A DNA stretch of 35,654 bases from JAZFYD01 sp036443405 (GTDB lineage Bacteria > Planctomycetota > PLA2): assembly GCA_036443405.1 (NCBI GenBank), contig JAZFYD010000104.1:1-35654 (forward strand), in the 5' to 3' direction. Positions 1 to 8,655 of the stretch are shown here, one piece after another (the first letter of the stretch is position 1; every line of letters starts with the position of its first letter). The position numbers and the translations under genes are program-made. Below the pieces are notes generated by a model that saw only the letters and a program-made list of their open reading frames with translations, searched no databases and was not told the origin of the DNA.

Positions 1-678
1 GCGGAGTGGGTCAACGCAATCGGCGCTCCGTATCAAAACGCCGACGAGGTGGCGGCGCACCCCGATCTGATCATCAAACGGCAGCTCGCGGACCGCATCA
101 ACGCCGAGCTGGGAGATCTGGTATTGAAGATCACGAACGACCCCGAGGAGGCCAAAGCGGAGTGGTACAACCACGTCCGTTTTCTCTCGGCCGGTTTTCG
201 TGTGCCTCAGCCGGCGGTGGGCGGGTTGCTGAAGGACGGACGCGGTCTCTTCGCGACGGTCCGGCTGAAGAACCAATACCCGATGGACGACGTCTGGCGG
301 ACGCTCGACCGTCGGCGCGCGGTGATCGCGGTTGCGGATCTCGCGCGCCGGCTGCATCTCTGTTCGCTCGTGCACAAGGATCTCTATCTCTGCCACATGT
401 TCGTCGAGAAGGGCGGCGACGAGCTGTCGCTGATCGACCTTGCGCGCGTGGAACGCACGCGCTCCAAACGCCTGCGAGTGAAGGATCTCGCGGCGCTCGT
501 GCACAGCTCGCGCGGGCTTGCTTCGCGCACCGACCTGATGCGCGGCTTAAAGCGCTACGGCGGCGACAAGAAACTCGCGCGGCGCGTCCTCAAGAAGGCG
601 GCCAGGATCGCGCGCCACGTTCCCAAAAACGTTCGCGACCGAACCCACGTCCCGCACACGCCATGCACCTCGGAGTGA
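1..678 (+). CDS. waaP: WaaP/RfaP-type LPS core kinase, 5' end outside window
   Basis: Kinase-like protein that in its family phosphorylates a heptose (or Kdo) of the LPS inner core on the cytoplasmic face of the inner membrane. The frame is open to the first base of the window, so the true start is probably upstream; an internal GTG at 49 is the first possible start seen. Visible signatures are a catalytic-loop motif HKDLYLCH (bases 373-396, Asp at 379-381) and a downstream LIDLARV (Asp at 436-438) that stands for the DFG metal-binding Asp; E. coli WaaP has HRDCYICH and VIDLHRA at the same places. The last 16 bases overlap the next glycosyltransferase gene, consistent with one LPS-core operon. 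Whether the target sugar is heptose or Kdo cannot be told from the sequence. Confidence 0.82.
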   Translation, partial: AEWVNAIGAPYQNADEVAAHPDLIIKRQLADRINAELGDLVLKITNDPEEAKAEWYNHVRFLSAGFRVPQPAVGGLLKDGRGLFATVRLKNQYPMDDVWRTLDRRRAVIAVADLARRLHLCSLVHKDLYLCHMFVEKGGDELSLIDLARVERTRSKRLRVKDLAALVHSSRGLASRTDLMRGLKRYGGDKKLARRVLKKAARIARHVPKNVRDRTHVPHTPCTSE

Positions 679-1745
679 TTCTGGAACACTCCGACCCGGC
701 GCGCGGCGGCGCCGAGGCCTACGCCACCGCGTTGCTGGAACGCGTGCGCGCTAGGGGGCATCAGGTGACGGTGCGCGCGCGAACGGGACCGGACGCGGCG
801 CCGGTGGCGAGTTGGCCGTCTATGCTCCGGCCGCGTTATTACGCCAAGACGTTTCTGCCGGCGCTGCGCGAGGCCGGCGCGGAGAGGATTCTTACACTCG
901 TGCCCGTTCCCGGCTGCGACTTCTATCAGCCGCACCAGGGCATCTATCCAGCGTCGATCCCGCCGCACTACGAACCGCTCATTCAACCGCTGCGTTCGCT
1001 GCGCGAGTTCAACCCCGTCCGGCGGCTGCACTTCGCGGTGCGGCGGCACTTCGAGAAGCTCGCGGTCGCGCCGCCGACGCGCGTGCTGGCGCTGAGCCCG
1101 CGTGTCGTGGCGGACTTAAAGGAGCACTACCCGCACGCGCAGGAGCCGGCGCTGTTGCGCGTGGGGGTGGACCTCGATCGGTTTGTCCCGGCGGACCGGG
1201 CGGAGCGCGTGCGCCTGCGCGCCGAACTCGGATTGCCCGAGGGGCCGCTGCTCGTCTTCGTCGCGACGAACTTCCGGCTCAAAGGTCTACGAACCGCGCT
1301 GCGAGCCATCGACCGCATTCCCGGCGTGACCCTCGCGGTGACCGGCGACGATGCGTCGGGTCGGTACAAGCTGCGCGCGAACGCGCTGTCCGGACGCGTG
1401 CTCTGGCGCGGCCGCGATCCGCGGTTGCCGGAGCTGCTGCGCACCGCCGACCTCCTGATCCACCCGACGTATTACGACACGGCGTCGTTGGTGGTTCCGG
1501 AGGCGCTCGCCTCGGGCACGCCCGCGATCACGACGGTCCGCGACGGAAACGCCGATCTCGCGGCGCAGTGCGGTCGCGCGGTGAAGGATCCCGCGGACGA
1601 CGGCGCGCTTGCCCGGGCGATTGGCGAAGTGCTGGCGGAGGACCGTGACTCGCTGGCCGCGCGCGCCCGCGCGGTGGCCGAACCGTTTGGAAGCGAACAA
1701 CGTCTCGACGAGGTTGTGGAGGCCGTATGCGGCTCCTCGTCCTGA
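663..1745 (+). CDS. GT4-family glycosyltransferase, WaaG-like
   Basis: Retaining GT-B glycosyltransferase of 360 residues, probably adding a hexose to the LPS heptose core at the cytoplasmic membrane. The N-terminus has the GT4 pattern ARGGAEAY. The C-terminal donor-binding part reads HPTYYDTASLVVPEALASG, which closely follows E. coli WaaG (HPAYQEAAGIVLLEA), with the first acid of the usual E-x7-E pair being Asp here. The middle segment LALSPRVVADLKEHY also matches WaaG. ATG at 663 was chosen because the frame upstream (6-662) is a shadow of the kinase gene and the family begins at HLGVILE. It overlaps the kinase by 16 bases and the next gene by 19. The exact sugar is unknown. Confidence 0.85.
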   Translation: MHLGVILEHSDPARGGAEAYATALLERVRARGHQVTVRARTGPDAAPVASWPSMLRPRYYAKTFLPALREAGAERILTLVPVPGCDFYQPHQGIYPASIPPHYEPLIQPLRSLREFNPVRRLHFAVRRHFEKLAVAPPTRVLALSPRVVADLKEHYPHAQEPALLRVGVDLDRFVPADRAERVRLRAELGLPEGPLLVFVATNFRLKGLRTALRAIDRIPGVTLAVTGDDASGRYKLRANALSGRVLWRGRDPRLPELLRTADLLIHPTYYDTASLVVPEALASGTPAITTVRDGNADLAAQCGRAVKDPADDGALARAIGEVLAEDRDSLAARARAVAEPFGSEQRLDEVVEAVCGSSS

Positions 1746-2692
1746 CGCACAGCACGCGCGATCCGTCGTTTCGAGTTCGGTGGGGCCGGTTCGCGTCCGC
1801 GTTCGAAAACGCGGGTTGGGAATTCGTGCCCGCCGAGATCCCCGCGTCGGGACAGGGACGCCGTGTCTTGTTGTCCACCGCCGCGGACGCGGACGTGACC
1901 GTTCTGCACCGCCGTTTGTTCCGCGGTGGCGACCTCGACCGCCTGCGCCGCCACGCCCGCCGGCTTGTGTACGACTTCGACGATGCGCTGCTTTATCGTG
2001 ATCGGCCGCCGTACCGATCCTGGCAGCGCGAGCGGCGTTTTTTCGGCGTGATTCGCGCCGCCGATCTCGTGCTGGCCGGCAACCGCTATCTTGCGATGAT
2101 CGCTCGCATCGTGAACAAAGATGTGCGTGTGCTGCCCAGCACGGTGGACGTGGAGCACCTCGCTCCGTCGGAGGAGTCCGATCCGGGCTTCGTCGCCGTT
2201 TGGATCGGCCAGCGCGCGACCCTTCCGCATCTGGAGTCCGTGCGCGAGGCGGTGCTCTCTGCGGGGGCGAACATTCCCGGATTCAAGCTGCGCGTGATCG
2301 CGGATTCCGCTCCGGCGGGCGCGGAGTTCGTTCCGTGGTCCGAGGACGCCGAAAGGGACGGCCTCGCGCGCGCCCACGTCGGGCTGATGCCGCTGCCGTC
2401 CAGTCGGTTCACGCGCGGCAAGTGTGGCTACAAGTTGCTGCAGTACTACGCGGCCGGCCTGCCCGTGATCGCGTCGCCCGTCGGAGTGAACCGTGTGTTG
2501 CTCGACGCCGGCGGTTTGGCGGCCCGCACACCCGATGAGTGGTCCGACGCCGTATCTGCGCTGGCGGCGGACCCGGCGCGGCGGGCCGGGCTCGGGGTCG
2601 GAGGTAGGAGGTTCGTGGAGAGGCGGTATGCTTCTGCGCGGTTGGCGCCCCGTCTCGTGGGGCTCTTGAAGTCTCTATGCTCCCCTGGGTAG
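1727..2692 (+). CDS. GT-B glycosyltransferase (GT1/GT4 superfamily)
   Basis: Glycosyltransferase of 321 residues. The C-terminal half has KLLQYYAAGLPVIASPVG, the common 'K-LLEYMA-G-PVVAS' donor-site block of GT4-like enzymes, preceded by GLMPLPSSRFTRGKCGYK; the N-terminal half carries a YDFDDALLY segment often seen in this group. The start ATG has a good Shine-Dalgarno, GGAGG at 1718-1722, inside the end of the upstream gene. Lying between a WaaG-like and a WaaF-like gene, it probably adds a sugar to LPS core or another surface glycan. No acceptor can be inferred. Confidence 0.8.
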   Translation: MRLLVLTHSTRDPSFRVRWGRFASAFENAGWEFVPAEIPASGQGRRVLLSTAADADVTVLHRRLFRGGDLDRLRRHARRLVYDFDDALLYRDRPPYRSWQRERRFFGVIRAADLVLAGNRYLAMIARIVNKDVRVLPSTVDVEHLAPSEESDPGFVAVWIGQRATLPHLESVREAVLSAGANIPGFKLRVIADSAPAGAEFVPWSEDAERDGLARAHVGLMPLPSSRFTRGKCGYKLLQYYAAGLPVIASPVGVNRVLLDAGGLAARTPDEWSDAVSALAADPARRAGLGVGGRRFVERRYASARLAPRLVGLLKSLCSPG

Positions 2693-3738
2693 ACAAACAG
2701 ATCGCGGAACGCGAATTCGAGAACGTGCTCGTGCGCGTGCCGAATCCGCTCGGCGACCAGATCATGGCGACGCCGGCGCTGGATTCCGTGAGGCGGCGTT
2801 ATCCGAACGCGCACATCACGGGATTCGGCACCGAGAACGCGTTCCGGATCTTCGAGGGCGGCACCTGGTTCGACGACTTCATCACCATCGGCCGGCGTGA
2901 GAAGACGATGAGCCAGGTCAGGAAGATCCGTTCGCAGCCGCGGCGCTACGACGCGTGCTTGCTGATGACCGGTTCGCTACGCACCGCGATTGTTCCGTTT
3001 ATCGCGCGCATCCCGCACCGCATGGGGTATCGATGGAGTGGCCGGACCGCGCTGCTGACCGCGTCGTGGAGCCGGCCGCGCACCGACGGCAAGCGATCGC
3101 CGTATCCGACCAAGACGTATTTCAACGACCTCGTGACGGGACTGGGCTGCGAGCCCGAGGGCCGGATCCGGCTGGCGACGACACCGGAGGTCGTGGCGCG
3201 GTCGGAGGAGTGGATGTCGCGCAACGGGATCGACCCGAAGGCGCCGCTTCTGCCGATGTGTGTCGGCGCCGCCTTCGGCCCGAGCAAACTCTGGCCGGCC
3301 GAGTACTTCGCCAAGGTCGCGGACCACATGATCGAGAAGCACGGCATGACGGTGCTCCTGTTGGTCGCTCCGAGCGAGGCGGAGATCGGCGAGGCGGTTC
3401 AGAAGCACGCCAAGCACGAACTGATCAGCAGCGACCGCGACCCCCTGGCCGTGGATCTCATGAAAGCGGTCATCCAGCACGCGGATGTGCTCCTGACCAA
3501 CGACACCGGGCCCCGGCATGTCGCCGCCGCGTTTCGGCGGCCGATCGTCTGCGTGATGGGTCCGACCAGTCCGGTCTACACCGAGACCGACAACGAAGAG
3601 ACGACCATCCTGCGGGAGGAGGGCATCGATTGCTCGCCCTGCCACCTCAAGGAGTGCCCGATCGACCACCGGTGCATGGTGCGGATCACGCCGGACCGGG
3701 CGATCGCGGCGCTCGAAGAGATCCTCACCACCCGTTGA
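2677..3738 (+). CDS. waaF: ADP-heptose:LPS heptosyltransferase (GT9)
   Basis: GT9 enzyme of 353 residues that transfers heptose from ADP-heptose to the LPS inner core. The N-terminal phosphate-loop-like motif PNPLGDQIMATPAL (residues 22-35) and the donor-site block LLTNDTGPRHVAAAF are diagnostic of the WaaF/WaaC family. The C-terminal Cys-rich stretch CSPCHLKECPIDHRCM matches WaaF (heptosyltransferase II) better than WaaC. It overlaps the preceding gene by 16 bases and closes the overlapping LPS cluster. Its presence implies this organism makes a heptose-containing LPS core. Confidence 0.9.
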   Translation: MLPWVDKQIAEREFENVLVRVPNPLGDQIMATPALDSVRRRYPNAHITGFGTENAFRIFEGGTWFDDFITIGRREKTMSQVRKIRSQPRRYDACLLMTGSLRTAIVPFIARIPHRMGYRWSGRTALLTASWSRPRTDGKRSPYPTKTYFNDLVTGLGCEPEGRIRLATTPEVVARSEEWMSRNGIDPKAPLLPMCVGAAFGPSKLWPAEYFAKVADHMIEKHGMTVLLLVAPSEAEIGEAVQKHAKHELISSDRDPLAVDLMKAVIQHADVLLTNDTGPRHVAAAFRRPIVCVMGPTSPVYTETDNEETTILREEGIDCSPCHLKECPIDHRCMVRITPDRAIAALEEILTTR

Positions 3739-3768
3739 TAGAATCGCGTCCGAACTGGAGGCTATCCC
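3739..3768 (+). promoter_or_regulatory. Possible -10 box and Shine-Dalgarno before the Skp-like gene
   Basis: A TAGAAT hexamer (3739-3744) starts right after the waaF-type stop codon, and GGAGG at 3757-3761 sits 7 bases before ATG 3769. The second is a clear ribosome-binding site that fixes the start; the first is only a candidate promoter element, with no convincing -35. Confidence 0.4.
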
Positions 3769-4464
3769 ATGTACAAGCTCATCTGTGGTGTATTGGTCGT
3801 TCTTGCCGGACTCGTCCTGGCGCAAGGCGACCCGAACACGAAACCCGGCGCCATCCTGGTCGTCGACCTCGGTGTCATCGTCGACAAGTGCGACGAGGCC
3901 ATCGACAAACTCGACTCGCTCCAGGCGCAGGCAGTCGAGGCCGGCAAGAAGTATCAGGCGAAGGTCAACGCGTTGCAGCTCCGGCAACAGGCGCTTGCCA
4001 AGCAGACGCAGCTCTCCGACCACGACGAGGCGTACTACAAGGCCATCGAGGACCTCGTGCAGGAGATGGGGGTTCTGAAATCCAAGGAGCAGGCGTTCAA
4101 CGCCCGTCAACAGGACAAGATCGTCCGCAAGATGGCGGCGCTCTGGATGGAGGCGCGCGAGATCTCGCACGCGATGATGAAAGAGCGCGGCGCCCAGATG
4201 GTGATGGTGAGCCGGACCGGCCGCATCAGTTTCGAAAACCAGAAGCAGTCCAACGACGAGCTGGTGTTCCGGCGCGTGCTCGCGATCAGCAGCGCGGACC
4301 AGGACATCACCGGCGACGTCATGGCCGAGATGAACAAGCGCTACAAGCAGCGCCTGAGGGCCGGCGGCGGTGGTGCCAAACCCGGCGGCGGAAAAGGTGG
4401 CGCCAAAAACCGCAAGGCCGCGAAAGGCGGCGCAGCCAAGGGCGACGACGCCAAGGGCAACTAG
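3769..4464 (+). CDS. Skp/OmpH-like periplasmic chaperone
   Basis: Exported protein of 231 residues with a signal peptide ending near VLAQ|GD (residues 16-20). After AILVVDLGVIVDKCDEA, which resembles the N-terminus of OmpH/Skp proteins, comes a long charged helical region (about residues 40-150) with Gln/Lys/Ala heptad character, the coiled-coil tentacles expected for Skp. Skp binds unfolded outer-membrane proteins in the periplasm. The last ~35 residues are a Gly/Lys/Ala-rich tail that looks disordered and basic, which is not typical of Skp. Family placement rests on overall architecture rather than a strict motif. Confidence 0.6.
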   Translation: MYKLICGVLVVLAGLVLAQGDPNTKPGAILVVDLGVIVDKCDEAIDKLDSLQAQAVEAGKKYQAKVNALQLRQQALAKQTQLSDHDEAYYKAIEDLVQEMGVLKSKEQAFNARQQDKIVRKMAALWMEAREISHAMMKERGAQMVMVSRTGRISFENQKQSNDELVFRRVLAISSADQDITGDVMAEMNKRYKQRLRAGGGGAKPGGGKGGAKNRKAAKGGAAKGDDAKGN

Positions 4465-4485
4465 CGCGCAATTGAAAACTCGGCG

Positions 4486-4491
4486 TATCCT
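4486..4491 (+). promoter_or_regulatory. TATCCT box 6 nt before start codon (leaderless-type -10)
   Basis: TATCCT fits TANNNT and is separated from ATG 4498 by six bases, the distance that would put the transcription start on the A of the ATG. No Shine-Dalgarno is visible. See the finding on leaderless promoters. Confidence 0.4.
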
Positions 4492-4497
4492 CTCTCC

Positions 4498-5505
<1,008 letters not shown>

Positions 5506-5511
5506 GCCGAG

Positions 5512-5560
5512 TTATTCATGAGTCGGGCGCCGCCGTTCAGAACGCTCGTCTCGTGAATAA
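5512..5560. repeat. 11-bp imperfect inverted repeat after the MoxR gene
   Basis: Arms TTATTCATGAG (5512-5522) and CTCGTGAATAA (5550-5560) pair with one mismatch around a 27-base spacer, 6 bases past the stop codon. The right arm lies in the first copy of the tandem repeat; the second copy keeps only a diverged right arm. It may be a weak transcript-end structure or the edge of the repeat element. Confidence 0.35.
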
Positions 5561-5819
5561 TCCGGGCTAGGGGACTGGGCGGGGAGAGGAAGAACCACAG
5601 AGGCACGGAGTCACGGAGGCGTTGCAGCGCGGTTCGTGACTCCAGTTCGCTGAATTCTTGTTTCATTCGAACGTGGCGAACTCCCGGCCACGTCCCCGCC
5701 GACCCGCGGAGACTCTCGAATGGAAAAGAGTGCCCGGCGTCCGGTCGACGTTTCGGCTCCTCTGCCGGCCTCCGTGCCTCAGTGTCTCTGTGGTTCCAAT
5801 GACGAACCAGCAAAGAGCT
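5532..5819. repeat. Palindromic repeat unit, copy 1
   Basis: First of two near-identical ~290-bp units. Its core, 5593-5795 (203 bp), is bounded by 28-base inverted arms: left 5593-5620 starting AACCACAGAGGCACGGAG, right 5768-5795 ending GTCTCTGTGGTT, pairing with three mismatches. Inside, CATTCGA and TCGAATG, and ACGTGGC and GCCACGT, form nested inverted pairs, so the whole core could fold as a long hairpin. No transposase or plausible protein is encoded; open frames through it carry phrases such as NHRDTEARR and SVPLWF that, from memory, recur in spurious database proteins from many environmental bacteria. This makes it look like a non-autonomous, MITE-like dispersed element. Confidence 0.75.
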
Positions 5820-5830
5820 CGGCAGGCGCG

Positions 5831-6122
5831 GCCGTTCAGAACGCTCGTCTTGTGAGTAATCCGGGCTAGGGGACTGGGCGGGGAGAGGAAGAAAACCACA
5901 GAGGCACGGAGACACGGAGGCGTTGCAGCGCGGTTCGTGTCGACTCCAGTTCGCTGAATCTTGTTTCATTCGAACGCGGCGAACTCCCGGCCACGTCCCC
6001 GCCGACCCGCGGAGACTCTCGAATGAAAAAGAGTGCCCGGCGTCCGGTCGACGTTTCGGCTCCGCTGCGGGCCTCCGCGCCTCGGTGTCTCTGTGGTTCC
6101 AAAAACGAACCAGCAAAGAGCT
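5831..6122. repeat. Palindromic repeat unit, copy 2
   Basis: Second unit, starting 11 bases after copy 1 and aligned to it end to end (GCCGTTCAGAACGCTCGTC to ACGAACCAGCAAAGAGCT) with about a dozen substitutions and three small indels by hand alignment. The palindromic core is 5894-6098 (205 bp) with left arm 5894-5921 and right arm 6071-6098. Because the homologous part extends about 60 bases to the left of the left arm and about 20 bases beyond the right arm, the pair arose by duplicating the element plus flanks, not by two clean insertions. Confidence 0.75.
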
Positions 6123-6202
6123 AGCCCTGGGCTAACGGCGCTTCGTCGGCCGGCTCGCTGGGCCTGGAAGAGGGACGGGCCCGACCCGAAACGTGCTTGG
6201 CG

Positions 6203-6242
6203 CCGTTGCGCACGGACGGCCTAAGCCGTTACTCCGCAACGG
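6203..6242. other. Two-helix hairpin upstream of the GGDEF gene
   Basis: CCGTTGCG (6203-6210) pairs perfectly with CGCAACGG (6235-6242). Within, ACGGC and GCCGT pair around a CTAA loop, leaving a symmetric 5/5 internal loop (CACGG / TACTC). The 40-base fold lies 90 bases before the start of the diguanylate cyclase-like gene. No U-run follows, so it is not a canonical terminator. It could be a structured leader or a dispersed palindrome. The bases between the repeats and this gene (6123-6332) hold nothing else recognised. Confidence 0.4.
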
Positions 6243-6332
6243 TTTGCGGGGTGTGACTCATGCGGGGCCGGCGCGCGGCCTGCGGGGGTACAGCGAAGCC
6301 CGGACCTGCCGATAAAAAAAGCGGAACGGTTG

Positions 6333-7298
6333 ATGCATGCCTATCTCGCGTCCCTGACGGAAGAATCGGGCGGCCTGGGCCAGATCCTGGTGGTCAGCTC
6401 GGATGCCGCGTTTTCGTCCGCAATGCGCGCCGAACTCGAGCGCCTTGGGCACGCCGTCCGCATCGGTACCGGCGCTGTCGAGGCCGCGCAACTCCTTGCC
6501 GAAACACGCTGCGAGGTCGTTCTTTGCGACCAACTCTGTGAGGGGCTGGACAGCCTCGCGTTTTGCCGCGAGGTGAAGTTGGACACCGCGTTTGAATCGA
6601 TCTTCTGCGTGATGATCCTCGAAGACGACGATGTCCAGAAGAAGGTGGACGCGCTCGAAGCCGGTGCCGACGACTACGTTGTTCGCGGTTGCCGTTCCGA
6701 GGAGATCTTCGCGCGCGTGCGATCGGGGGTGCGTCTGAATCGCATGCAACTCCGATTGGCGGCCGCGACCGAGACCGACGACCTCACCGGATTGCGTAAC
6801 CGCCGCTACTTCGATCAGCGCATCCAGGAAGAGGTCGCGCGCGCACGCCGCTACTTCACGCCGATGAGCCTGCTGCTGGTCGATATCGACGAGTTCGACC
6901 TTGTCAACGACCACTACGGCCGTCCGCTCGGCGACCGCGTTCTCCAACAGATCGCAACGGTCGTGGCGGACCGCGTTCGCAAGTGCGAGGTCCTGTGCCG
7001 CTACGGCGGTGACGAATTCGCGGTCCTGCTGACAAACACCGGCAGCGACGGTGCGGCCGTTCTGGGGCGTCAACTGAAGGAGCACGTGGCGCGGGAACGT
7101 GTGCGCCTCGGCGGTGGACTCGAAATCAAAGTCGAGGTCACTGTCGCCTGCGTCGAGCTCGGTGCCGGCATGACATCGGAGACGCTCATCGAAGCCGCGG
7201 ACGCGGAACTCGCGCGCAAGGCCGCGGACCGACGCGAGCAGGCCCGGGAAGCCCTCGAGGCGGTCGCGCAGGACATGACGGCCCTCGAGTCCGCTTAG
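6333..7298 (+). CDS. Receiver-GGDEF protein, putative diguanylate cyclase
   Basis: Protein of 321 residues (ATG 6333; a TTG lies directly before it). Residues ~17-135 form a receiver-like domain, then DLTGLRNRRYF (150-160) opens a GGDEF domain with metal Asp184 in LLVDIDEF and the active-site loop RYGGDEF (223-229). The catalytic motif is intact, so synthesis of cyclic di-GMP is likely. The receiver is degenerate: the phospho-acceptor Asp66 is kept (VVLCDQ), but the usual N-terminal acidic pair is Ser-Ser-Asp (22-24) and the conserved Lys is Arg118 (DDYVVRG). The inhibitory-site position, RxxD five residues before GGDEF, is RKCE. Ends 7 bases before the convergent peptidase gene. Confidence 0.88.
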   Translation: MHAYLASLTEESGGLGQILVVSSDAAFSSAMRAELERLGHAVRIGTGAVEAAQLLAETRCEVVLCDQLCEGLDSLAFCREVKLDTAFESIFCVMILEDDDVQKKVDALEAGADDYVVRGCRSEEIFARVRSGVRLNRMQLRLAAATETDDLTGLRNRRYFDQRIQEEVARARRYFTPMSLLLVDIDEFDLVNDHYGRPLGDRVLQQIATVVADRVRKCEVLCRYGGDEFAVLLTNTGSDGAAVLGRQLKEHVARERVRLGGGLEIKVEVTVACVELGAGMTSETLIEAADAELARKAADRREQAREALEAVAQDMTALESA

Positions 7299-7305
7299 GC
7301 CCTCG

Positions 7306-8622
7306 CTAGCGCACCGGTTTCGGAAAGACCACCGGACTCCTTCGGCCCTCCGCGTCGACGCTGCGCACACCGAAGTGGAAATCGTCCTTGGAGAGTTGCA
7401 GCGTGATCTCGGTGACCGCGCCGACGTGGCGGCTGTTTTGCCAGAACGCATCCGTCGTTTCCCGCCAGACGATGTCGTAGCCGATGACGCGCTTGCCCGG
7501 CGGAGCGGTCCAGCGCAGGGTCGTGTCGTTTTCGAGTTTCTTGGTGTCGATCACGACGTCTCGGGGCCGCGGCGGGCCGAACGCCAGTGCGGTCAGCGTC
7601 TTGCGATTCGCTTCGGCGACCCGCGCCAGATACACGTAGTCGACGTTGGCGGGGAGGTCGCCGTACTCGCGGCCGTCTTCGACACGTACGTCCTGGTGCT
7701 GGCGGTCGAAGTTCTCGAACGGTTCGGTGAACCGGATCGCCGGAAACCCGAACTCGTTGAACGGCAGGTGATCGCCCCCGCGCAGGAATCGGTCGGGCCG
7801 GAAGACGAGCCGCACCCTGGTGCGCGCGCCGTCGCGATTCACGGCGGAACGGACGAACCTCGCCAGTTGACGCGAAGGGCTGTCCCACTCACCGCCGACG
7901 GACGCGAGGATGCGCAGCCCGCGCGTTTTGGCCTCTTCGTCCTTGTTGATGATGAGTGCGCGCGGGATACCCTCGCTGAATACGCGGATCTCGCCCCGGT
8001 GCGGTTTGCCGTCGCGGCCGATGCTGTTGCCCACGATGTCGTTTGTGATCATGCCGGCGAGGTTCCAGTCGTTGTCGTGCGCGATCTTCGCGACGTACCG
8101 GCTGCCGATTAGCCCCTGCTCCTCTCCCGCGAAGGCAAGAAACATGAGCGTCGCGGGCGCGGGATGTTTCACGTAGTGGCGAAAGAGTTCCAAAACGACG
8201 GCCACGCCGCTCGCGTCGTCGTTGGCGCCCGGCGCGTCGGTGTCCGGTTTCAACACGTCCAGGGCGCGCGAGTCGTAGTGCCCCGAAACGACGTAGATGC
8301 GCTCTGTCTCGACGGGATCGGTTCCGGGCAGGAGCGCGTACACGTTCACGATCTGCTCGGGCTGCGGAACGCGCGGCGAACGCGGCGGCAGGAACTCAAA
8401 CGTCGACACTGTCGTCCGGCTCTTCGGGGTCGCGATCTTCCAGAACTCCGCTTTGATCCATCGCCGCGCCGCACCGATGCCGCGGGTTTCGTGATCGGCA
8501 TCCGAAAGCGTGTGCCGCGTGCCGAACGACGCGAGTTTTTGGACATCGGCCTTCAGGCGTTCTTGAACCGGATCGGTTTGGCCGCAGACAAGGGTCAGGA
8601 GGATCGCGCTGAGGGGACTCAT
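7306..8622 (-). CDS. Secreted M28-family zinc aminopeptidase with FnIII-like tail
   Basis: Metallopeptidase of 438 residues with a short hydrophobic N-terminal export signal. Two-zinc M28 ligands are all visible: His115 in SGHYDSR, Asp135 in GANDDASG, Glu167-Glu168 in AGEEQG (general base and ligand), Asp195 in TNDIVG, and a C-terminal His in RQHQDV. Residues ~345-438 (PPRPRDVVID... to the end) resemble a fibronectin type III domain, common in exported bacterial hydrolases. It probably trims peptides outside the cytoplasm. ATG 8622 is supported by a promoter-like box six bases upstream. Nearby genes suggest no specific pathway. Confidence 0.88.
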   Translation of the reverse strand: MSPLSAILLTLVCGQTDPVQERLKADVQKLASFGTRHTLSDADHETRGIGAARRWIKAEFWKIATPKSRTTVSTFEFLPPRSPRVPQPEQIVNVYALLPGTDPVETERIYVVSGHYDSRALDVLKPDTDAPGANDDASGVAVVLELFRHYVKHPAPATLMFLAFAGEEQGLIGSRYVAKIAHDNDWNLAGMITNDIVGNSIGRDGKPHRGEIRVFSEGIPRALIINKDEEAKTRGLRILASVGGEWDSPSRQLARFVRSAVNRDGARTRVRLVFRPDRFLRGGDHLPFNEFGFPAIRFTEPFENFDRQHQDVRVEDGREYGDLPANVDYVYLARVAEANRKTLTALAFGPPRPRDVVIDTKKLENDTTLRWTAPPGKRVIGYDIVWRETTDAFWQNSRHVGAVTEITLQLSKDDFHFGVRSVDAEGRRSPVVFPKPVR

Positions 8623-8628
8623 CCCCGC

Positions 8629-8634
8629 AGCCTA
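8629..8634 (-). promoter_or_regulatory. TAGGCT box 6 nt before M28 start
   Basis: On the minus strand TAGGCT is followed by GCGGGG and then ATG 8622, the spacing of a leaderless -10 element, with a T-G immediately before it (TGTAGGCT). No -35 was recognised. Confidence 0.45.
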
Positions 8635-8655
8635 CACGCTTCGCGCGCTGCAGAA

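Noticed and set aside
5532..6122. CRISPR array
   Set aside because: Only two units of ~290 bp with an 11-base spacer; no short regular repeats and no cas genes.
6243..6332. Cyclic di-GMP riboswitch before the GGDEF gene
   Set aside because: The stretch GGGGGTACAGCGAAGCCCGG and CCTGCCGAT loosely recalls a GEMM 3' half, but the conserved cores do not line up, so I do not call it.
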